Of a stretch of DNA of 7,764 bases, positions 1 through 4,574 are shown piece by piece. The translations under genes and the position numbers were made by a program. The stretch lies in assembly GCA_000436695.1 (NCBI GenBank), contig HF992590.1:14346-22109 (forward strand). Reading direction: 5' to 3'. The notes beneath the pieces were generated by a model. The model did not search any database. It was not told the DNA's origin and saw only the letters and a list, made by a program, of their open reading frames with translations. Position 1 is the stretch's first letter. Each line of letters starts with the position of its first letter. The DNA is from Prevotella sp. CAG:1185 (GTDB lineage: Bacteria > Bacteroidota > Bacteroidia > Bacteroidales > Bacteroidaceae).

Positions 1-236
1 CCTTCGTGTGCTCTGTCCTCAGGTTTCATCTCAAGCAGGTTCTTGCCGTTGAAGGTTATAGAGCCTGATGTAACCTCATAAAGCGGATTACCAACCAGCA
101 CGGCGCTCAATGTACTCTTGCCCGAGCCGTTAGGTCCCATTATGGCATGCGTCTCACCGTCCTTTATGGTGAGGTTGATGCCCTTCAATATTTCTTTGTC
201 GCCAATCTTGGCGTGTAAGTCTTTTATTTCTAACAT
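1..236 (-). CDS. sufC: SufC, ATPase of the Fe-S cluster assembly scaffold (N-terminal part, runs off the left edge)
   Basis: This is the ABC-type ATPase subunit of the SufBC2D complex. ATP hydrolysis by SufC drives the shape change in SufB and SufD needed to build Fe-S clusters in the cytoplasm; it is not a transporter. Only the first 78 codons are present. The ATG at 234-236 opens a reading frame starting MLEIKDLHAKIGDKEILKGI, typical of SufC, and a Walker A motif GPNGSGKS lies at residues 34-41. The next stretch (LSAVLVGNPLYEVTSGSITF) reads like SufC, which usually has 'GNP.Y.VT.G' here where importer ATPases differ. The Walker B, signature and H-loop regions lie outside the window, so activity cannot be judged. 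The gene follows the beta-barrel gene by 53 bases on the same strand, with sufB one gene further upstream. The family call is secure from the motif and context; sufD would be expected next but is not visible. Confidence 0.93.
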   Translation of the reverse strand, partial: MLEIKDLHAKIGDKEILKGINLTIKDGETHAIMGPNGSGKSTLSAVLVGNPLYEVTSGSITFNGKNLLEMKPEDRAHE

Positions 237-289
237 AATTCTTGTTTATAATTTATTCCGGCCTTACGGCTTGCGCCTGCCGTGATTGT

Positions 290-1030
290 TTATTTCAGAT
301 ATAGATATGTCAGCAGAGAGTCCAGCAGTCCGGTGACATCACTGCTTGTGAACTTGAACGGGAACGTAACTTTCAGTCCCACTGACAGCGCGTGGCGGTG
401 CATCGGCGAGCGCATTGCATAGGGTGTTGTGTCCTTTCCGAATATCGTCTGCGACGATGTATGTCCGTCGACAGCCATGCGGAAGCCGTAGTCTATCTCA
501 AGAGCCACGCACGAGAACATATAAATGTCGAGGCCAACCACCGGCGCCACACTAAGCACGGGGCTGCTCACGCTGTACTTGCGCTCATAGCTGCCATACA
601 TTCCCGACGTGCTCACCGTGCCTGCATCCTTACGCCCGGCAACGTTCCAGAAGGTGCTTGCACCGAGATAAGGCTGCAGCGGGCACGACTTTGACAGGAA
701 ATACCAGCGTCCGCCAAGCATAATCTGCGACAGATCGGCCGATACGTCGCCTGAGTAGGAGTCCATCACCTCGTGGTCATATCCTCCGACAACCGAAAAG
801 CCTGTCTGCGGAATGAAATACTCTATGTGAGCCGAGAAGTTAGGACCGCCTCCTGTCTTTATCGGGTCGTAATACTTGTCAGGAGTTTCGTTGAGCGTTA
901 CAACCGGCTTTACAGGACTGAGCCTGAAATCTATTGCCCATCGCCGCGAGTCATCGTCCTGAGCGTTTGCCACAAGTCTTGACAGACAAAGCAGCAAGAC
1001 TAAAACAATCAAAGGTCTTGTATTCATCAT
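290..1030 (-). CDS. Small outer-membrane beta-barrel protein encoded between sufB and sufC
   Basis: A 246-residue predicted outer-membrane protein of unknown function. Residues 1-23 are a signal peptide: short basic start, a Leu/Val core, and a likely signal peptidase I cut after ANA (residues 21-23) before QDDD. The mature part has alternating polar and hydrophobic strands rich in Gly, Tyr and Phe, for example around residues 62-80, 100-125 and 165-185. A strand near residues 212-226 (HALSVGLKVTFPFKF) looks like the closing barrel strand. The size suits an eight- to ten-stranded barrel of the OmpA/OMP_b-brl type. After that strand there is an unusual tail of about 20 residues (TSSDVTGLLDSLLTYLYLK). 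Either of two adjacent ATGs (1028-1030, 1025-1027) could start the protein. No promoter-like element was seen in the 99-base gap upstream, so it is probably co-transcribed from sufB. A link to Fe-S assembly is not shown by the sequence. The barrel class is fairly sure; the function is not known. Confidence 0.8.
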   Translation of the reverse strand: MMNTRPLIVLVLLLCLSRLVANAQDDDSRRWAIDFRLSPVKPVVTLNETPDKYYDPIKTGGGPNFSAHIEYFIPQTGFSVVGGYDHEVMDSYSGDVSADLSQIMLGGRWYFLSKSCPLQPYLGASTFWNVAGRKDAGTVSTSGMYGSYERKYSVSSPVLSVAPVVGLDIYMFSCVALEIDYGFRMAVDGHTSSQTIFGKDTTPYAMRSPMHRHALSVGLKVTFPFKFTSSDVTGLLDSLLTYLYLK

Positions 1031-1090
1031 AACAACATTTTTTATATATATCGTTAATGAACCGATAAACCCCTACGGCACTACCCCGCC

Positions 1091-1123
1091 AATTCTTAAT
1101 TTTTAATTCTTAATTTTTAATTT
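1091..1123. repeat. Short AT-only tandem repeat in the sufB-barrel gene gap
   Basis: A 14-base unit, AATTCTTAATTTTT on the plus strand, occurs twice in direct succession (1091-1104 and 1105-1118) and a third copy begins (1119-1123, AATTT). It starts seven bases after the sufB stop codon in the direction of transcription and fills a third of the gap before the barrel gene. Such arrays can change copy number by slippage, which here would change the spacing between two co-transcribed genes. Similar AATTAAAAATTAAGAATT strings are, from memory, common between genes in Bacteroidales, so this may be a dispersed intergenic motif rather than a local regulator. Confidence 0.75.
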
Positions 1124-1129
1124 GAATTA

Positions 1130-2593
1130 CTATCCCACTGTGCCTTCCAACGACACGCTGAGCAGTTTCTGAGCCTCAACAGCAAACTCCATAGGCAGCT
1201 TGTTCAGAACCTCCTTGGCGTATCCGTTGACGATAAGGCCCACGGCCTGCTCTGTAGGTATGCCTCGCTGATTGCAGTAGAACAGCTGGTCTTCGCTTAT
1301 CTTGCTCGTCGTAGCCTCGTGCTCCACTATCGCCGAGTCGTTGTGTATGTCCATATACGGGAACGTGTGGGCACCACAGTCGCTGCCCAACAGCAGCGAG
1401 TCGCACGACGAATAGTTGCGGGCATTGTCGGCATTAGGCGACACTCGCACCAGTCCGCGGTAAGAGTTCTGGCTGTGTCCGGCGCTGATACCCTTGCTTA
1501 TTATAGTACTCTTGGTGTTCTTTCCCAAGTGAATCATCTTCGTACCCGTATCGGCCTCCTGATAATTGTTGGTAACGGCCACGCTGTAGAACTCAGCCAC
1601 AGAGTTGTCGCCGCGCAGGATGCACGAAGGATATTTCCACGTGATAGCCGAGCCTGTCTCAACCTGAGTCCACGACAGCTTTGAGTTAACTCCGCGCAGG
1701 TCGCCACGCTTTGTAACGAGATTGAACACTCCGCCCTTGCCGTGTTCGTCGCCCGGATACCAGTTCTGCACCGTAGAATATTTCACCTCGGCGTTGTCCT
1801 TGACGATAATCTCAACGATGGCAGCATGTAGCTGATTCTCGTCGCGCATCGGAGCCGTGCAGCCTTCTAGATAAGACACATAGCTGTCGTCTTCGGCAAT
1901 GATCAGCGTGCGCTCAAACTGGCCCGTGTTTCTTGCGTTGATGCGGAAATAAGAGCTAAGCTCCATCGGACTGCGCACACCTTTAGGAATGTATACGAAC
2001 GAGCCGTCGCTGAACACGGCGCTGTTTAATGCAGCGAAGAAGTTGTCACGATAAGGCACTACCGTACCGATATATTCCCTAACCAAGTCGGGATGATTCT
2101 TTATGGCCTCGCCTATAGAGCAGAATATGATGCCCTTCTCGGCCAGTTTCTCCTTATAAGTAGTCTTCACCGACACCGAGTCCATTATGGCGTCTACGGC
2201 CGTCTGACCGCTAAGGGCAAGGCGCTCTTCGAGCGGAATGCCCAGCTTGTCGAAAGTCTTCATCAGCTCGGGGTCAATCTCTTTCTTGCCCTCGTCCTTC
2301 TTCTTTGCCAGCGGGTCGGCATAATATGATATAGCCTGATAGTCTATCTCGGGCACATGAACATGTCCCCAGGTAGGCTGTTTCAGCGTCTTCCAATAGT
2401 TGTAGGCCTTCAGGCGGAAGTCGAGCATCCATTCGGGCTCGCCCTTCTTCTGCGAAATCAAGCGCACCACGTCCTCGTTAAGGCCCACGTCGATTACGTC
2501 CGTATGCACATCGGTGGTGAAGCCGAACTCATATTTCTGTTCAGCCACCTGTCTTACGAACTCGTTGTTTTTATTTAATTCTTTATTATCCAT
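1130..2593 (-). CDS. sufB: SufB, Fe-S cluster assembly scaffold subunit
   Basis: SufB is the scaffold subunit of the cytoplasmic SufBC2D complex. It receives sulfur from the SufS/SufE (or SufU) desulfurase and forms the nascent cluster with SufD. The protein is 487 residues, close to the usual length (E. coli about 495), and appears intact from end to end. Matching it from memory to E. coli SufB, the functionally mapped residues are all present: Arg217 and Asn219 (E. coli 226, 228), Gln276 and Trp278 (285, 287), Lys295 (303), Cys397 (405, the key cysteine at the SufB-SufD interface) and Glu426 (434). The C-terminal block HEATTSKISEDQLFYC with NQRGI, and the central LEGCTAP (Cys245), are diagnostic. 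The ATG at 2591-2593 gives the expected N-terminus; the AT-rich leader has no Shine-Dalgarno, as usual for the phylum. It appears to be the first gene of its transcript, behind the terminator of the upstream pair and a promoter candidate about 55 bases before the start. Confidence 0.97.
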   Translation of the reverse strand: MDNKELNKNNEFVRQVAEQKYEFGFTTDVHTDVIDVGLNEDVVRLISQKKGEPEWMLDFRLKAYNYWKTLKQPTWGHVHVPEIDYQAISYYADPLAKKKDEGKKEIDPELMKTFDKLGIPLEERLALSGQTAVDAIMDSVSVKTTYKEKLAEKGIIFCSIGEAIKNHPDLVREYIGTVVPYRDNFFAALNSAVFSDGSFVYIPKGVRSPMELSSYFRINARNTGQFERTLIIAEDDSYVSYLEGCTAPMRDENQLHAAIVEIIVKDNAEVKYSTVQNWYPGDEHGKGGVFNLVTKRGDLRGVNSKLSWTQVETGSAITWKYPSCILRGDNSVAEFYSVAVTNNYQEADTGTKMIHLGKNTKSTIISKGISAGHSQNSYRGLVRVSPNADNARNYSSCDSLLLGSDCGAHTFPYMDIHNDSAIVEHEATTSKISEDQLFYCNQRGIPTEQAVGLIVNGYAKEVLNKLPMEFAVEAQKLLSVSLEGTVG

Positions 2594-2647
2594 CTTTATT
2601 TGTCATGATTTGGCAGAATAAAAAAATAAAAAATCTGCTGTGGTCTG

Positions 2648-2677
2648 CAAAGTTACGAAAAAATATAATACGGCAAA
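2648..2677 (-). promoter_or_regulatory. sufB: Candidate Bacteroidota-type promoter for sufB
   Basis: On the minus strand TAACTTTG (2655 down to 2648) matches the Bacteroidota -7 consensus TAnnTTTG exactly. A TTTG (2677 down to 2674) lies 18 bases upstream, one short of the usual 19-21 for the -33 element. Transcription would start near 2642, giving a U-rich leader of roughly 48 bases before the sufB ATG. Its position just after the terminator of the preceding unit fits. The start point is inferred from consensus spacing. Confidence 0.6.
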
Positions 2678-2747
2678 CACACAGCACATTATTTTGAGTT
2701 AAAGTAACAAACCGGCACTTATTTTCAATACATTTTTGTAAATTATG

Positions 2748-2759
2748 CTGCAAATGCAG
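2748..2759. repeat. Short inverted repeat upstream of sufB
   Basis: CTGCA-AA-TGCAG is a perfect 5-base inverted repeat with a 2-base centre. It sits about 70 bases upstream of the sufB -33 candidate and 7 bases past the T-run of the upstream terminator. It could be an operator for a regulator of Fe-S assembly, but nothing identifies a family, and a repeat this short can occur by chance. The symmetry itself is certain; a function is only a possibility. Confidence 0.3.
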
Positions 2760-2765
2760 GTTAAC

Positions 2766-2813
2766 AAAAAAAATTGACGGCAACCATCCTGCACGAGCAG
2801 GATAATTGCCGTC
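2766..2813 (-). terminator. Rho-independent terminator after the receptor/lipoprotein pair
   Basis: An inverted repeat at 2776-2813 has outer arms GACGGCAA/TTGCCGTC (8 pairs), a 2x2 internal mismatch, inner arms ATCCTGC/GCAGGAT (7 pairs) and an ACGA tetraloop. Read on the minus strand, the stem is followed by two A and then eight T (2773 down to 2766), the classic intrinsic terminator form. On the plus strand no T-run follows, so it acts on leftward transcripts. It lies about 75 bases after the stop codon of the beta-helix lipoprotein gene and separates that unit from sufB. Confidence 0.92.
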
Positions 2814-2888
2814 TTAAAGTCAAGTGTCTGTAGGATTAATTATATATCAGCTTTTTGTCATATTCCTTTATCAGACATCTGTCAGATG

Positions 2889-4508
2889 TTATTTGCCGTA
2901 TGCGCCGAAGAACTTCTGCGGAGCCTCAGCCTTATAAACCTTGCCGCCTACTGTAAGACCTGTGTTCACGAAGTCCATGCCTGAGAGTGTGTAGAGGCTG
3001 TTGCCGTCGGTAGCACCGTCAACCATTGATGTTACGGCAAAGTTCCATGCAGAATCAAAGGTTACGTTATCAAGTCCTACAGCGTTGTAGTCGAATCCGG
3101 CGAACTGTATGTTGATGTCGTTGGCAGCCTTGGCGATAACGCTGTGAGCGTCTACTGCGTCATAATAGTTCTCGTGTGCCATGTTGTATCCTGCATACGG
3201 AGTCTTCACGCCACCTTCTTCCTTGTCCTGAGCAAACGGACTCTCAACGCTTCCTGAGATGTAGCAGTTGTAGTCAATAACAGAGTTGAGGTCGCATCCG
3301 TCCTTTATGCCCGGGTTGCCCCAGCTCGGAGTCATTGCGCGGAACTTGCAGTTGACCATCAGGTTGTTGAACACATTAGCAAGAATGTTCTTCTCAACAT
3401 ATACGCATCCGCCCTTAGAACCGTCGCGGCGCCATCCAGCGTTAATAATGGTGTTGTTGTAAGCCACACACTTGGCCTGTCCGCGGCCTGCTGTATCGTC
3501 CTGACCAGAGCTTGACAGCTTGAGTCCGTTGGTGTTAGGACTGTACATAACGTTGTAAGCTACAGTTGTAGATGTTCCTGCCTTAACGTTAACGGCCTCA
3601 CCGCCTGTGGCTCCGTTGCAGTAGAATGTGTTGTGGGTAATGATTCCCTTACCGCCCTGCATATATATTCCGTCGGCATATCCGTTACGTATTGAGCAGT
3701 TCTCAACAACGAGGCTTCCCTTGAAGTCAGGTCCTGTTGTTATCTGCACGCCGTTGTCCTCGTTCTCTGTGTAGATACCGCTGATAACTGAAGGAGAGTT
3801 GGCTGTCATCAGGCTTCCTGTATATTCAATCTCGCAATAGTTGAACAGAGCCTCGGCGTTAGGATCAGAACTGTTGAGCATAAATCCGCCCCAAAGGTTC
3901 TTGCAGTCGAGCACATTGTCGAATGTGCGTGCTTCTTCAGGAATAGAGAACAGGATAGGTGCGTCGGCAGTACCGTTGCAGTAGATGTTGCCGTGAACGG
4001 TGAACTCAATGCCGGCTCCGTTGCCGTCGTTAGAGTTGAATATCACCTGAACGCCCTTCTCTATCGTGAGGCTCTTGCCAGCCTCAACCTCGAGCTGGCC
4101 TTCTACTACGTATGTTGTGTATGCATTCCATGTGCCTTCTACCTTTCCGCTGACCTTAACCTGGTTCATCGTAACGCTTACGTTGCAGGTCTGAGCCTGT
4201 GAGGGGTTGCCCTCGGGTGTGGCTGTTATAGTGGCAGAACCCGGAGCTACGGCTGTTATCACGCCGTCGGCTACTGTCGCAACGCTCTCGTCTGACGAAC
4301 TCCATGCAACGTTACGGTTGCTTACATTCTCGGGATAGAACGTGCATGTCAGCGTGTCGTTCTCGCCCGGAGTCATGCTCAGAGATGTCTGTGAGATTGT
4401 GAATTTGCTCAGAGCTGAGCCTTCTTCGTCGTCATCACTGCTGCAGGCTGTGAAGGCCATGCATGAAATGGCAATAAGCATCATTGCCAAAAACTTAATC
4501 CTTTTCAT
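2889..4508 (-). CDS. Surface lipoprotein with BIG2 Ig-like domain and predicted parallel beta-helix
   Basis: A 539-residue predicted outer-membrane lipoprotein facing outward. Residues 1-22 form a lipoprotein signal peptide ending in FTAC, with Cys22 the lipidated residue. The next residues SSDDDEE fit the Bacteroidota lipoprotein export signal (SDDDD type in B. fragilis) that sends lipoproteins to the cell surface. Residues about 35-113 are a BIG2 (bacterial Ig-like group 2) domain, with the hallmark VAWSSSDESVATV and VITAVAPGSATITAT. From about 118 to 430 short repeating strands with regular Asn, Gly and Val/Ile positions (NYCEIEYTG, VENCSIRNG, THNTFYCNG, YNNTIINAG) suggest a right-handed beta-helix with an Asn ladder. 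The C-terminus ends in FFGAYGK, like the FxGAxG endings I recall in similar Bacteroidota lipoproteins encoded beside TonB receptors. No catalytic residues of a lyase or hydrolase could be identified, so ligand binding is more likely than catalysis. It follows the receptor gene by 66 bases with no promoter match in the gap, and a terminator follows it, so the two probably share a transcript. Confidence 0.85.
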   Translation of the reverse strand: MKRIKFLAMMLIAISCMAFTACSSDDDEEGSALSKFTISQTSLSMTPGENDTLTCTFYPENVSNRNVAWSSSDESVATVADGVITAVAPGSATITATPEGNPSQAQTCNVSVTMNQVKVSGKVEGTWNAYTTYVVEGQLEVEAGKSLTIEKGVQVIFNSNDGNGAGIEFTVHGNIYCNGTADAPILFSIPEEARTFDNVLDCKNLWGGFMLNSSDPNAEALFNYCEIEYTGSLMTANSPSVISGIYTENEDNGVQITTGPDFKGSLVVENCSIRNGYADGIYMQGGKGIITHNTFYCNGATGGEAVNVKAGTSTTVAYNVMYSPNTNGLKLSSSGQDDTAGRGQAKCVAYNNTIINAGWRRDGSKGGCVYVEKNILANVFNNLMVNCKFRAMTPSWGNPGIKDGCDLNSVIDYNCYISGSVESPFAQDKEEGGVKTPYAGYNMAHENYYDAVDAHSVIAKAANDINIQFAGFDYNAVGLDNVTFDSAWNFAVTSMVDGATDGNSLYTLSGMDFVNTGLTVGGKVYKAEAPQKFFGAYGK

Positions 4509-4574
4509 AAAGAACTTATTAGTGTTGATAATTAATAAAATATGAATTGATTTTTTATGTGTATATTCTTTTAT

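Noticed and set aside
266..283. ACGGC/GCCGT inverted repeat between the barrel gene and sufC, considered as a terminator
   Set aside because: Only five pairs with an eight-base loop and no T-run directly after it on the minus strand; sufC would be cut off from its operon. Likely chance.
392..694. A 100-codon plus-strand frame over the barrel gene
   Set aside because: His/Arg/Ala-rich shadow of the barrel coding sequence with no domain; the minus-strand frame has a proper signal peptide and barrel pattern.
2586..2783. A 65-codon minus-strand frame overlapping the start of sufB
   Set aside because: It spans the terminator T-run, the promoter candidate and the leader, its composition is that of AT-rich noncoding DNA, and it ends inside sufB in another frame.
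2889..4508. Beta-helix protein as a pectate lyase or other polysaccharide lyase
   Set aside because: No catalytic Lys/Arg/Asp pattern of known lyase families could be picked out, and no carbohydrate-degrading genes lie nearby in the window.
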